From Pseudo-nitzschia pungens (lineage: Eukaryota > Bacillariophyta > Bacillariophyceae > Bacillariales > Bacillariaceae), in the NCBI GenBank assembly GCA_037355855.1, contig CM074758.1, positions 3,135,001-3,199,000 of the forward strand: DNA of 64,000 bases, given 5' to 3'. The notes beneath the pieces were generated by a model, which did not search any database, was not told the DNA's origin, and worked only from the letters and a program-made list of their open reading frames with translations. Positions 10,061 through 21,462 of this stretch are shown here, piece after piece. The translations under genes and the position numbers were made by a program. Positions within the stretch are counted from its first letter, which is position 1, and the number at the start of each line of letters is the position of its first letter.

Positions 10061-13000
10061 TTAAAGACTGGCCAACACGATATCGTTACTGCCAGTAAAG
10101 TCCTCCTCATCTTCATTTACATCTAGCAAAGCTTGTAGCTCCGGACTAATGTATTCAGTAACTTCTTCCTCCTGCACCCAGTCCTCATCGTACGGACTGT
10201 TGTTGTTGTCATCGTTTTCACTCTCGCGACGGAGCCTCTCTCTCAATCTTTCCTCACACTCTCTACCCGTTCTCGGATCTTTCCTCAGCACATCAATCTC
10301 CCTGCACAAGTTATTGAACAGTGCTAGACCTTCCTTCGACCATGATTGCTCCTCTCCACTGTATTGGTCACAAAATTTCTTTTTCTTCCTCCTTCTCACA
10401 ATCCTTGCTCCGCCGTTCCTCTTTTGCTCAACATGATTCACCCAAACATCATACTCATTATGAATCATCATCAATGCAAATGCTTCATCGCTTTCTGTGA
10501 ATATTTCACTCAGCAAACAGGTCGTCTTTTTGCATCTGTAGCCCCTCTCTAATGGAGAGATGCTTGATAGAATCCGAGTCACAAAGTAATAAAAATCATC
10601 ATTTTCACTGTTGTTGTCATACCTTCTGTACCCTGGGTTCAGTCCCAGCTTCTTTCTAGTACTAGTTCCACTACTACTAGTACTCTCCCGCATCACAATC
10701 TCCACTTTACCTGGAAAGGAATCTGGCACAATGCCTTCGCGATCGAGTGTGTCCTCTAGTACGACGCGTACACAGCAGTAGAAAGTGTTAGAGTAGCAGG
10801 GGAGGATATACCATCAACGTCCGAAAACTGTTTCGCGACCCCTCCCAAGAATTTATTTAGGGGGGTCGCGATTTATTCCTGGCTCATTTTGACGTAGCTC
10901 GATTCCTAGTTCTCTCGCGATTCGCAACCCCAATCGCGACCCAGTTACTACCTCAAAAAAATAAAATTCAAACTCGACCCAAATTTTTTTTCAATCTGAC
11001 TCATTATTACCGACCCTACCATCATTATATATTATGAGACTGTTGCAGAAATTCACTCCCAAAAATTGATTTCTCATCCCGACACAAAGTATTTCCCATC
11101 ACACCCCTCAAGAAATTCATCACAAAAATCACAATTATTACCCGAAGCCCAGGAATCGCGACCCCCATGAAAAAAATTTTGAAACACTATGATGCAAAAT
11201 ATAAGTCTTTCTTTTGATAAATATTGATACTACTCTAATAATTGTTTATTCTCTGTTCAATTTTCTCACACACGCACACACAAATTTGGGTTCGTTAGAA
11301 GAAGTGGTCGTCCTTGAAGCCGTCGTCGCTCTTCGTTTCGATCGTCCTTGTCTGCGTCGTCCTTGAAGTCGTCGTTGCTTCTCGCTTCGATCGTCTTCGT
11401 CCTCCCTGAAGTCGTCGTTGCTCTTCGCTCCAAATTGCCTTCCTCTTCGTCGTCCTCCCTGAAATCGTCGTCCTCTCTGAAATTGTCGTTGCTCTTTGCT
11501 TCGATTGGCTTCGTCGTCCTCTCTGAAATCGTTGTTGCTCTTCGCTTCGATCGTCTTCGTCGTCCTTGAAATCGTCGTTGCTCTTTGCTCCGATCGTCTT
11601 CGTCCTCATGCACACCACACAAATTTTGGTTCAAACGATTTTTAAATAATGGTCATCGTGATAATTTCATCCATACCGGTATCTGTACTGCCAGTAAAGG
11701 TCTCCTCACATCGCATCATATTTCATCAGTTGCAATCGCATCATTTTGTCAGTTGCGATCCCATCATATTTGTCTTGCGATCGCAATATGTGTCAGTTGC
11801 CCCGTCGCATCATTTTTCGCATCATTTTTCACATCATTTTTCAGTTGCCCCGTCGAATTAAAGTTGATTCTTCCCTATCAGTAGCAAGCAGGCAACTCAA
11901 TGCAGAATTAGAACAATTGAAATCCATTATCAATACCCCAGATCTTGATGTGCTTCACTCACCGTTGCATTATATTTCATTTGCCGTTGCATCCTATTTC
12001 ATCAGCAGTTGCGGTCGCCTCCCTATCAGGAGCAAGCAGGCAAGTCAATGATGCACAGTTAGACGAATCAAAATCCATGATTAATACCTCCTCCAACCTT
12101 GATGTGGTTCACTTACCATTTCCATCTCATTATATTTCAGTTGCCGTCTTTCTTGTTCCGTTCCGACCCAAAATTATGTGAAGTAAGATTTACGACACAT
12201 GCATTTTCTGTCATGCATGTGTTTGCCGAGAATTGATTTCTTCTACATGATAGCAGTAGAGTTACTACTAGTAGTATGTACCGTACTGAAGTAATAGTAG
12301 AAACCAGTAGAAAGCTGATGATGGTGATATCGCGCGCCACCTAAACCACAGAGAGCCAGCCCCGCTGCGCCATAATTTTGGACTACCTCTTATGTACTAC
12401 TACCTACGCACTGCAGTAGTATGTAGCAGCAGTGTATAACTGTACTACTACTACAAGCAGCAAGAATAGTACTACCTCAGTGAATATACCATCAAATCAA
12501 ATATCTGAATGAATCTGGCCATTCTTTGTGTGATTCCAGTGTGAATATTTCTCATCCTATGCATGGGCAAGACTATTCAAAAAGAAGTATTCAAAAATCA
12601 CCAATAATTTGGATGTCACCACTGAATAATTAGTAGTTGGCCCACTACTGCGGAATTTACTAGAAAATACTGTAAAATCACATATCTGAATGAATCTGGC
12701 CAATCTTTGTGTGATTCCAGTTTGAATATTTCTCATCCTATCCATGGGCAAGAGTATGCAAAAAGAAGTATTCAAAAATCACAAATGGTATGGGTGTCAC
12801 CACTGAATAATTAATATTTGGTCAACTACTGCGGAATTCACTAGAAAAAAGTAGCAAATCACATATCGGAATGAATCTGGCCAATAGTTGTGTGATTCCA
12901 GTGTGAATATTCCTCATCCTGTGCATGGGCAAGAGTATGCAAAAAGAAGTATTCAAAAATCACCAATAATTTGGGTGTCACCACTGAATAATTAATATTT

Positions 13001-16000
13001 GTTCCACTACTGCGGAATTTACTAGAAAAAAGTACCAAATCACATATCTGAATGAATGCGGCCAATAGTTGTGTGATTCCAGTGTGAATATTCCTCATAC
13101 TGTGCATGGGCAAGAGTATGCAAAAAGAAGTATTCAAAAATCACCAATAATTTGGGTGTCACCACTGAATAATTAATATTTGTTCCACTACTGCGGAATT
13201 TACTAGAAAAAAGTACCAAATCACATATCTGAATGAATGCGGCCAATAGTTGTGTGATTCCAGTGTGAATATTTCTCATCCTGTGCATGGGCAAGACTAT
13301 TCAAAAAGAAGTATTCAAAAATCACCTATAATTTGGGTGTCACCACTGAATAATTAATATTTGTTCCACTACTGCGGAATTTACTAGAAAAAAGTACCAA
13401 ATCACATATCTGAATGAATGCGGCCAATAGTTGTGTGATTCCAGTGTGAATATTTCTCATCCTGTGCATGGGCAAGACTATTCAAAAAGAAGTATTCAAA
13501 AATCACCTATAATTTGGGTGTCACCACTGAATAATTAATATTTGGCCCACTACTGCGGAATTTGCTAGAAAAAAGTACCAAATCACATATCAGAATGAAT
13601 CTGGCCAATATTTGTGTGATTGCAGTGTGAATATTTCTCATCCTATGCATGGGCAAGACTATTCAAAAAGAAGTATTCAAAAATCACCAATAATTTGGGT
13701 GTCACCACAGAATAATTAATATTTGGCCAACTACTGGAGAATTTACTAGAAAAAAGTACCAAATCACATATCAGAATGAATCTGGCCAATATTTGTGTGA
13801 TTCCAGTGTGAATATTTCTCATCCTATGCATGGGCAAGAGTATGCAAAAAGAAGTATTCAAAAATCACCAATAATTTGGATGTCACCACTGAATAATTAA
13901 TATTTGGCCCAGTACCGCAGCATTTAGTAGAAACTGCTGTAAAATCAAATATGTGAATGAATCTAGTCAATATTTTGTGATTCCAGTGTGAATATTTCTC
14001 ATCCTATGCATGGGCAAGAGTATGCAAAAAGAAGTATTCAAAAATCACCAATGGTATGGATGTCACCATTGAATAACTGAATAGATCACCTGGTGACAAG
14101 TGCTTCGCAGCAAAAATATTACTATTGCATCGTGATGTAGCAAAAGACATACCCATGGTGAGTCTTGAACCACTATAGTACATTTTTGCACAGTACCACT
14201 ATTACACTCTAGTACTGCCGAGAGGGTGTTCTCTTTATCGTTTAATGCTACTACGATCTCGGGGAAGGCTCATCGTGTATAATATGTACCAACAGTAAGG
14301 TACCGGCGTACCTCCACCTCCACCACTTCGCGCCAAAAGATTTGTACCAGTACCCTACGTACAGTATACACAGTACTGGAAACCTACACATCCCCTGCCT
14401 ATACATACATACGTACTACTAGGTATGTATGCAGACATGTCATTTTTTCTTTTACTAAGACTGTAGACTTAGTACTGTAATCTACGTACATTGCTGTCAT
14501 TTTTTCCAGTCAGCCTGTACAAACACTACTGTTACCTACGTACATTATGTGCATCATCGCGGTGAATTCGATTTTCCGCCCCACATCTCCCTCGTGGAGG
14601 ATGTGTCATAATTTTCGTTTCGGTGTTGGAATTTTCTGGCCGGTCCAGTTGAAAGTGAACCGTGAGGCGCCTGGTACCATCTTGGAGAGACAAACGGCAA
14701 AGAAAGTATAGAACTGGCCACTCTTGAAATCTTTGTTACCGTTTTCTTTTGCTATCAAGGTAGGGTGGGCTGCAGTCCTCGAATCACCTGGCTTACCCAG
14801 ATATCTACGAGTACGACGCGCGAACGAACCTGCAGAGGACGACGACAATCGGACCTGCGGAGGACGATGAAGACGATCGGATCAAAGAGGACCGACGACA
14901 CTAGAAGGTACTGTAATTGAATACCAATCGGGACAGGGAGGGACGACGATGATGAGCGAGCTGACGACGACGACCGGGACGACGATGACGACTAACCGCC
15001 CGTTGTTTATTTTGTACAACCACACACAGATCGTACGACGATCGAAACGAAGAGCAACGACGAAGACGATCGAAGCGAAGAGCAACGACGACTTCAAGGA
15101 TGACAAACACGATCGAAATGAAGAGCAACGACGATTTCAAGGACAACGACGATCGAAGTGAAGAGCAATGACAATTTCAAGGACGACGACGACGAGGGGA
15201 ACGACGAACGACCGATACGATTGTTGAAGAGGGGAACGACGAACGACCGATACGATTGTTGAAATGGGGAACGACCGATACGATCGGAAGACGGCGATAG
15301 TTCTTTAAAAATATTCTCGTGTATTATCCCCCCTGTATTATCGTTGGGGTTTGACGCGTTGCTGCTGCTTGGTCCTTGCTGTTCCCCCTGTATTATCGAC
15401 GCGTTGCTGCTGCAATCGTATCCTTCCGTATCGATTGTATCGTATACGGAAGATAGATCGGCAATCGTATCCTCCGTGTCGATTGGAAGATAGATCTATA
15501 AGCCTTAACCTTACTGCCTGGTACTCCGTCTAACGATCTTACAAAGCGCTCCGTAATACTTCGAAGTATGTTTGGAGGTCACGTCCAAACAGCTGCTTGC
15601 TGCTTGCTGCCCCCCCTGTATTTTCGACGCGTTCGTTGCTGCTTGCTGTCCCCCCTGTATTGTCGACGCGTTCGTTGCTGCTTGCTGCTTGCTGTCCCCC
15701 CTGTATTGTCGACGCGTTCGTTGCTGCTTGCTGTCCCCCCTGTATTTTCGACGCGTTCGTTGCTGCTTGCTGTCCCCCCTGTATTTTCAACGCGTTCGTT
15801 GCTGCTTGCTGTCCCCCCCCCCCTGTATTATCGACGCGTTGCTGCTGCTTGCTGCTCGCTGTCCCACCCCTGTATTTTCGACGTGTTGCTGCTGCTTGCT
15901 GTCCCCCCCTGTATTATTGACGCGTTGCTGCTGCTTGCTGCTTGCTGCTCGCTGTCCCACCCCTGTATTATCGACGCGTTGCTGCTGCTTGCTGCTCGCT

Positions 16001-18662
16001 GTCCCACCCCTGTATTATTGACGCGTTGCTGCTGCTTGCTGTTGTTTGCTGTTTGCTGCTTACGTAAAGTACGTGACGGCACGTACGAATAAGTGGCTGT
16101 CAGCGCCACTTTAAATGGCGCCTGGTTACCCCCATCGACGCGTTGTCCCCCCCTGTACTATCGACGCGTTGCTGCTTGCTCCCCTGTATTATCGACGCGT
16201 CGCTGCTTGCTGTCCCCCCTGTAATATCGACGCGTTGCTGCTGCTTGCTGTCCCCCCTGTATTATCGACGCGTTGCTCCTGCTTGCTGTCCCCTCCTGTA
16301 TTATCGACGCGTTGCTGCTGTTTGCTGTCCCCCCTGTATTATCGACGCGTTCGTTGCTGCTTGCTGCTTGCTGTCCCCCCTGTATTTTCGACGCCTTGCT
16401 GCTGCTTGCTGCTGCTTGTTGTCCCCCCCTGTATTATCGACGCCTTGCTGCTGCTTGCTGCTGCTTGCTGTCCCCCCCTGTATTATTGACGCGTTGCTGC
16501 TGTTTGCTGTCCCCCCCTGTATTATCGACGCGTTGCTGCTGCTTGCTGTTGCCCCCTGTATTATCGACGCGTTGCTGCTTGCTGTCGCCCCCTGTATTAT
16601 CGACGCGTTGCTGCTTGCTGTCCCCCCTGTATTATCGACGCGTTGCTGCTGCTTGCTGTCCCCCCCCTGTATTATCGACGCGTTGCTGCTTGCTGCTGCT
16701 TGCTGCTGCTTGCTGCTGCTTGCTGTCCCCCCCCCCTTTATTATATCGACGCGTTGCTGCTGCTTGCTGTCCCCCCTGTATTATTGACGCGTTGCTGTTT
16801 GTATTGACGCGCTGTCCACCCTGTGTTAGATTTTTTTTTCTACATAAATCCCTGTACAATTTGTACTGGAAAATCGATTTTTTTGATTGGCTTATTCACT
16901 CAGCACCTCTATCTGCTTGCTGTCCCCCATGTATTACCGACACGTCGCTGCTTCTTGCTGCTGCTTGCTGTCCCCCCTGCTGTATTATCGACGCGTTGCT
17001 GCTGCTTGCTGTCCCCCCCTGTATTATCGACGCGTTGCTGCTGCTTGCTGTCCCCCCTGTATTATCGACGTGTTGCTGCTTGCTGCTTGGTGTCATTGTC
17101 AGTCCATACTGTGATGGTGTGTGTCGGACCAAAGGGAGGGTGACTTCGGCTTTCGCAGAAGAAATAAAATCCATAAGATCGTTCTTAACATAATAAGTTC
17201 GGCAATCAATGTTGGACTTCAAGTGAAATGAAAGTCCTCTACAGACATATCGGTAGGTGTGAAAGTGGCTCGATTCTTGTTTGTATCCCTTGAAGGATTT
17301 TGATTTTCTTCTTCTTCCAGAGGCAATGCAGTTGCGACAATGGAATGTCTTGGGTATTCTGGGCTCATTGGCAAAGTGCCTTGGGTCGGAGGAAGCTTTC
17401 GGCATGGTGGTGTGTGTTTTTGTGATGCGATTCTTAGCTGGGATACCGGTATGTGATGTGACACCACTGAAAAAAAAAGTTCACAAAGGTGCACGACGTA
17501 ACACTTTGGTGTGATTGAAGTAAATTGGATTAAAAATTATTTGTTGTGTTGAGTCAAGTGTGTCAAATGTGTAAAATGGAATGAAAGTGTGAAGAGGGAC
17601 TGAATGTCAGGGTCTAGAACAGAACATTTCCGTCGACCCGTTGGGGGAGTTGAGAAAAGGGAGAAATGTGGTTGAGAATAATGGAAAAAAGTTGAGAATA
17701 ATAAAAAAGAGGTTGTGAAATAAAAAATTGGGGTTGAATTTTTTTTAGACAAGTCGCGATTGGGTCGCGATCGGGTCGCGATTGGTCGCGATGGGTCGCG
17801 AAACAGTTTTCGGACGAATCTCAACCAAGCAGTAATAGCAACCAATTTATTCACTTAGTAAGCACGTACCGAGAAAATGTTTTCTAGCCAAAGTTTGAGC
17901 ATTGTGCCGCAGCGTGGAAAGACCCTTGTACACCAACCTTCTGTTAAACCCATAAAAAATTTCAAATGAAATACCATGGGGTGGAACGACAGCTCGGGAC
18001 GCAATCGCTTTCTTCAAAATTTTTTTGACCTTACTCTCATCCATGATAAACTTCATGCCACGAAACCAACTATTTCTTATGTGCCGTGTCAACTGTGCTT
18101 CCAAACCCGCGTCTTTTTGATGTTTCTTAAGTGTATCCGATTGCGCCTTAGTTATCTCCAATTTTGCTTCACTTACGGTTCGTACCATCTGTGGCTTTGG
18201 CTTCTTCCCTGTTGTAGTTGCCTCCAGCGTGGGCTCTTCTTTTTTTGTATCCTTCTGCAGTGTTGTCATATCCCTCTCTAAAGAAGCTACTTTCTGCTGG
18301 CTCTCTTTTAGCTGTTGTAGCAATGCTTCGTATGTGGGTCTTGGTGTTGTTTTGGTACCGGTCGTAATAGGTCTTGGTGTAACAACACCCGGGGCGGCGG
18401 GTGGTTTGTTGGTTGGTGGTGTGGTACCAACGAAAACCGCGGTCGGGTTGTTCTTGGTTCTTTTATTTTTTTCATCAGCACCACCTGAGGTGGGTGGTAG
18501 TTTTCGACTTGTCTTTGGGTTCGATTTCGTATGGGTAATACTAGCAGTAGTATCCTCACCTGTATTAGCATTGGATACAATTTTTCCACTTCGATTCTTT
18601 CTTGGTGCATTGCAATCTGCTTTCTTTTCTATTTGCTGATACTCATCATATACGGTAGGCAT
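10061..18662 (-). CDS. Transposon A two-exon protein, 495 aa, intron enlarged by a nested transposon
   Basis: The same gene as at 226-1826, on the minus strand: exon 1 is 18662-17870 and exon 2 is 10755-10061, and both translate identically to copy B. The intron has grown from 113 bp to 7114 bp because a 6999-bp element plus a 2-bp duplication sits inside it. Donor (GTACGT), branch-like CTAAC and acceptor are unchanged, so the exons remain joinable if the long intron is spliced. Function is unknown; see copy B for motifs. Copy A gene order on this strand is 1064-aa protein, 590/284-aa pair, then this gene next to the left terminus. Confidence 0.68.
10818..11289. repeat. Left subterminal region of the nested element
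   Basis: Shortened relative of 9443-10040: the same opening, TCGCGA motifs near 10831, 10866, 10936 and 11155, and the same stretch from GAGACTGTTGCAG to the CACACAAATTTGG segment. A block of about 130 bp of A/T-rich DNA is missing compared with copy A. No gene. Confidence 0.75.
11290..11640 (-). repeat. GACGACGATT/CGATCGAAGCGAAGAG array in the nested element, minus orientation
   Basis: Read on the minus strand this is a degenerate array of CGAAGCGAAGAGCAACGACG-like units with GACGAC spacers, the same family as 24570-25170, 25315-25766 and 27945-28490 in copy A. Several frames are open only because of the repeat's composition. Confidence 0.75.
11641..12484. other. Nested-element internal region matching the flank of transposon A
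   Basis: It begins with a short CATCATTTTTC-rich stretch, then from 11858 matches 8737-9440. No convincing gene; the small ORFs have no recognisable features. It leads directly into the 181-bp array. Confidence 0.6.
12485..14090. repeat. 181-182-bp tandem repeat array, about nine copies
   Basis: Units begin near 12674, 12855, 13037, 13218, 13400, 13581, 13762 and 13944 with CAAATCACATATCTGAATGA and contain CCAGTGTGAATAT and CATGGGCAAGA. Spacing is 181-182 bp. The period is close to nucleosome size. Single or split units of the same repeat flank transposon A at 9415-9442 and 32163-32305. Confidence 0.88.
14091..14829. other. Nested-element region homologous to 24.05-24.56 kb of transposon A
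   Basis: From about 14325 the sequence runs parallel to 24090-24600 (CGCCAAAAGATTTGTACCAG, then CCGCCCCACATCTCCCTCGT, then GCGCCTGGTACCATCTTGGA) with many substitutions. In A this block lies upstream of the GACGACGA array and the 719-aa gene, so it may be a leader or promoter. No ORF is conserved between the two blocks that I can see. Confidence 0.6.
14830..15290 (+). repeat. GACGACGA/CGATCGAAGCGAAGAG array in the nested element, plus orientation
   Basis: Degenerate units of the same family as in copy A. It follows the 14.3-14.8 kb block just as the array at 24570 follows its homolog in A. A GGGGAACGACGAACGACCG unit is repeated near 15198 and 15231. Confidence 0.72.
15330..17090 (+). repeat. 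CTG/C-run minisatellite in the nested element, roughly 35-45 units
   Basis: Units of about 30-50 bp follow the pattern CCCCCCTGTATTATCGACG then CGTTGCTGCTGCTTGCTGT with variable CTG number and variable C-runs. It is interrupted at about 16045-16135 and 16800-16915 by unrelated sequence. ORFs across it (CCPPCIIDALLLL type) are artefacts of composition. I found no such array in copy A. Confidence 0.85.
17092..17405 (-). pseudogene. Truncated N-terminus of the transposase-like gene in the nested element
   Basis: From ATG at 17405 about 104 codons match the start of the 1064-aa protein (MPKASSDPRHFANEPRIPKT and the HCRNCIASGRRRK motif), with a few substitutions. At LTMT the match ends and the frame runs into the minisatellite. 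The fragment keeps the putative zinc-binding N-terminus but no catalytic core. If translated it could compete for transposon ends; that is speculation. Confidence 0.8.
17406..17816. repeat. Right terminus of the nested element
   Basis: Homologous to 31745-32162. It ends in closely spaced GGGTCGCGATTGG / GGTCGCGATCGG / GGTCGCGATGGG units (17755-17800) and the terminal repeat. It contains the presumed leader of the truncated transposase gene. No other gene. Confidence 0.75.
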
Positions 18663-19440
18663 TTTTTCGGGCGTCGGAAGTAAAAAAAATACGAAGTAAA
18701 AAAAATATGTGAAGCCATAAAATTGTGAACACAGTTTTTTCACTACTAACAAAAAATCTGTTAATCATTTTCCTCTCACCATCCCCGCAACTTGTAATGT
18801 CATACACTTCACTAAGGAAATTGTAGGTGACGTGGCCAAATGTTTAAGAGGATTCCCACCCGCGCCATAATTTTTTTCTATCCACCTGTGCACATCTCTG
18901 TTCATTCTCTACTGTACCCATATTCACTACTGATTGTATTGTTGGCTCTACTATTCCCTGCTGTACAGTAGGCAATAATTACTAGTAGTACTACTACTAC
19001 ACAAGTATACCAGCAGCACCACCGGTTCAAGTATGAGTTGTACGAGGGATAGTACTGGCTGTGATAGATTCACATATATAATGACAATATCCATAGCTAT
19101 GACAAAAGGATCGTACAGTCTCTGTGGTACCCTTATGACCATAAGGGTCAGATGTGGTAGGATGGAGTCCTTCACAAGAAATATATTTTTCTTTGCCAAG
19201 GGACTGGACTACTACTTTTTTTGTCAAATTTTTCATCCTGGTTTATTCCATTTCATATTCTTGGACATACTAGTAACCAAATAATCACCATTATCTTACA
19301 TAGCCACTTGTGTTACCATGCATTTTTAACACTCTAAGACAAGAAAACATTGGTCAGTATGATGCCTGTTCCGGAAAAAATCATATTTTGGGGTGGATTT
19401 TGGTCTACCGAGGATTTTTTTTACAAAGCAAGTGTCACAT
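18663..19440 (-). other. Transposon A spacer upstream of the 495-aa gene
   Basis: 18663-18887 is the gene's presumed 5' region, shared with window bases 1-225. From 18888 to 19440 I see no gene, only A/T-rich sequence with TACTAGTAGTAC repeats near 18980. The frame of exon 1 stays open 30 codons upstream of the ATG without another ATG. Confidence 0.5.
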
Positions 19441-20520
19441 CCAAAATATAAGTTGCAGCAACTTTATACCCTTTTAGTATTCTAATAGATGCATATACTA
19501 ACCATTATTCAGTGCAGAACATAAATAATCTAGGACAATTTCACCCATGCACAGGAAATATGCACATTCTGTGCTGTAATTTTGTGTACCCAGAATTTCT
19601 CTCAGAAATCAGAACTTACATCCGAAATATAATTGGTAGCAACTTTATACCCTTTTAGTATTCTAATAGATGCATATACTGACCATTATTCAGTGCGGAA
19701 CACAAATAATCTAGGACAATTTCACCCATGCACAGGAAATATGCACATTCTGTGCTGTAATTTTGTGTACTCAGAGAATTTCTCTCAGAAATCAGAACTT
19801 ACATCCGAAATATAATTGGTAGCAACTTTATACCCTTTTAGTATTCTAATAGATGCATATACTGACCATTATTCAGTGCGGAACATAAATAATCTAGGAC
19901 AATTTCACCCATGCACAGGAAATATGCACATTCTGTGCTGTAATTTTGTGTACTCAGAGAATTTCTCTCAGAAATCAGAACTTACATCCGAAATATAATT
20001 GGTAGCAACTTTATACCCTTTTAGTATTCTAATAGATGCATATACTGACCATTATTCAGTGCGGAACACAAATAATCTAGGACAATTTCACCCATGCACA
20101 GGAAATATGCACATTCTGTGCTGTAATTTTGTGTACTCAGAGAATTTCTCTCAGAAATCAGAACTTACATCCGAAATACAATTGGTAGCAACTTTATACC
20201 CTTTTAGTATTCTAATAGATGCATATACTAACCATTATTCAGTGCAGAACACAAATAATCTAGGACAATTTCACCCATGCACAGGAAATATGCACATTCT
20301 GTGCTGTAATTTTGTGTACCCAAAATTTCTCTCAGAAATTAGAACTTACATCCGAAATATAATTGGTAGCAACTTTATACCCTTTTAGTATTCTAATAGA
20401 TGCATATACTGACCATTATTCAGTGCGGAACACAAATAATCTAGGACAATTTCACCCATGCACAGGAAATATGCACATTCTGTGCTGTAATTTTGTGTAC
20501 TCAGAGAGTTTCTCACCCAA
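19440..20520 (+). repeat. 183-bp tandem repeat array in transposon A, six units
   Basis: Units start at GTAGCAACTTTATACCCTTT near 19450, 19633, 19816, 19999, 20182 and 20365, with 90% or better identity. Since 183 is a multiple of three, each unit shows the same 60-codon frame ending in a stop, but it lacks a plausible start context and is not called a gene. Confidence 0.9.
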
Positions 20521-20607
20521 TCACATAGTAGTACTATGTTTTATAATATTCCATTACACGCCCGTTGTCTTCCTTTTCTTGTTTGGTGTACCAAATTTTG
20601 CAGACTT

Positions 20608-21462
20608 CTACTTCTGTTGTGCCCCTGCTGGAGGCTTTTTCTCTGGCTTCGGTGGACCTGGTGGAGGATGCTTCTTCAAATGCGGTGGAAGGTTAGACGT
20701 TGAGTTCTGTATCCTCTTCCCCTTTTTTTTCCTTTTCTTTTTTTTCACTCCGTCTTCTTCAGTCTCCTGTTCCTTGTTTTGAACACTATTACTGAGGCTT
20801 GCTAATTTCTTCTCCTTCTCGTCCCCCCTTCTTTTCTGGTTGACGTTCTCGTGGGCGACTACAAAACAATTTTTCTTTCCTTCACGATTCCCTTTCTTCT
20901 TGTAGCGTTGCTGCTCGCCCATCACAGCATTCACCGAGCGTCGGAATAACCCTTTTTCTTCTGTTGTCATAGCTTTAGTTTCCTCCTGAACGATATCTTC
21001 CATCTGTTTCTCCGTCCACTTTTCTATTTCAGAGGGGGACACACTCTTGATGTCATCACGTTTGAATTTCCCATTTGTTGCCGGCGCAGCATCACCGAAA
21101 TTCCTATCGAAATAATCTTCCACAGTTTGTGTGTGATATGGTCCTGTCTCTTTACATTCGTTCTCCTTAAACCAATTGCCAGCACTGATTAATTGATCAC
21201 CAATTTTTTCTCTATATAGGTCGAAAGCGGGATCAACCAGAAATGTGAGTTTTGGTCCTTTCTTTGTCTGATAGTCCCAATCGGACTCAAAATTTGATTT
21301 AGCACTTGTTCTTGGAATGATGTCGTCGTAGGAACCCAAAAAGTTAATAAAGCCGGGACTTTCTTTTTGTTTTGTCATATCTCCATAGGTGCTGCAAAAC
21401 TGAAGTTCTTTTACGTTTTTTGCAACCGTTGTTAGTTTTCCTCTAACGCCTTTGTCTTTCAT
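20608..21462 (-). CDS. Transposon A protein, 284 aa, lysine/proline-rich tail, unknown
   Basis: ATG at 21462 overlaps the stop of the upstream 590-aa ORF as ATGA. The N-terminal ~150 residues look globular (GFINFLGSYDDIIPRTSAKS, then LVDPAFDLYREKIGDQLISA). The C-terminal half is strongly basic (KKKKRKKKGKR) and ends PPHLKKHPPPGPPKPEKKPP, suggesting a nuclear localisation or nucleic-acid-binding tail. I recognise no family. The 4-nt overlap suggests translation coupling, a frameshift or an unrecognised splice linking it to the upstream protein. Confidence 0.6.
   Translation of the reverse strand: MKDKGVRGKLTTVAKNVKELQFCSTYGDMTKQKESPGFINFLGSYDDIIPRTSAKSNFESDWDYQTKKGPKLTFLVDPAFDLYREKIGDQLISAGNWFKENECKETGPYHTQTVEDYFDRNFGDAAPATNGKFKRDDIKSVSPSEIEKWTEKQMEDIVQEETKAMTTEEKGLFRRSVNAVMGEQQRYKKKGNREGKKNCFVVAHENVNQKRRGDEKEKKLASLSNSVQNKEQETEEDGVKKKKRKKKGKRIQNSTSNLPPHLKKHPPPGPPKPEKKPPAGAQQK

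Larger units (their letters stand above)
10818..17816. mobile_element. Nested non-autonomous relative of the same transposon family (6999 bp)
   Basis: It starts CGTCCGAAAACTGTTTCGCGACC and ends with the inverted complement, with AA duplicated on both sides (10816-10817, 17817-17818). Copy B provides the intact target. Its left end resembles the left subterminal region of A, its right 720 bp match 31430-32162 of A, and its middle contains the same classes of array and a copy of the 24.05-24.56 kb region. It keeps only the first ~100 codons of the transposase gene, so it must depend on enzymes supplied by a full element. Confidence 0.85.

Noticed and set aside
12485..14090. CRISPR-like array
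   Set aside because: The whole 181-bp unit is repeated without unique spacers, in a eukaryotic transposon.
15572..17193. Long Cys/Leu/Pro ORFs over the CTG minisatellite
   Set aside because: Open in several frames because of repeat composition; starts are not in a plausible context and the sequence is pure tandem repeat.
19633..20388. Repeated 60-codon ORFs
   Set aside because: Each is one 183-bp satellite unit with the same in-unit stop; nothing suggests coding.
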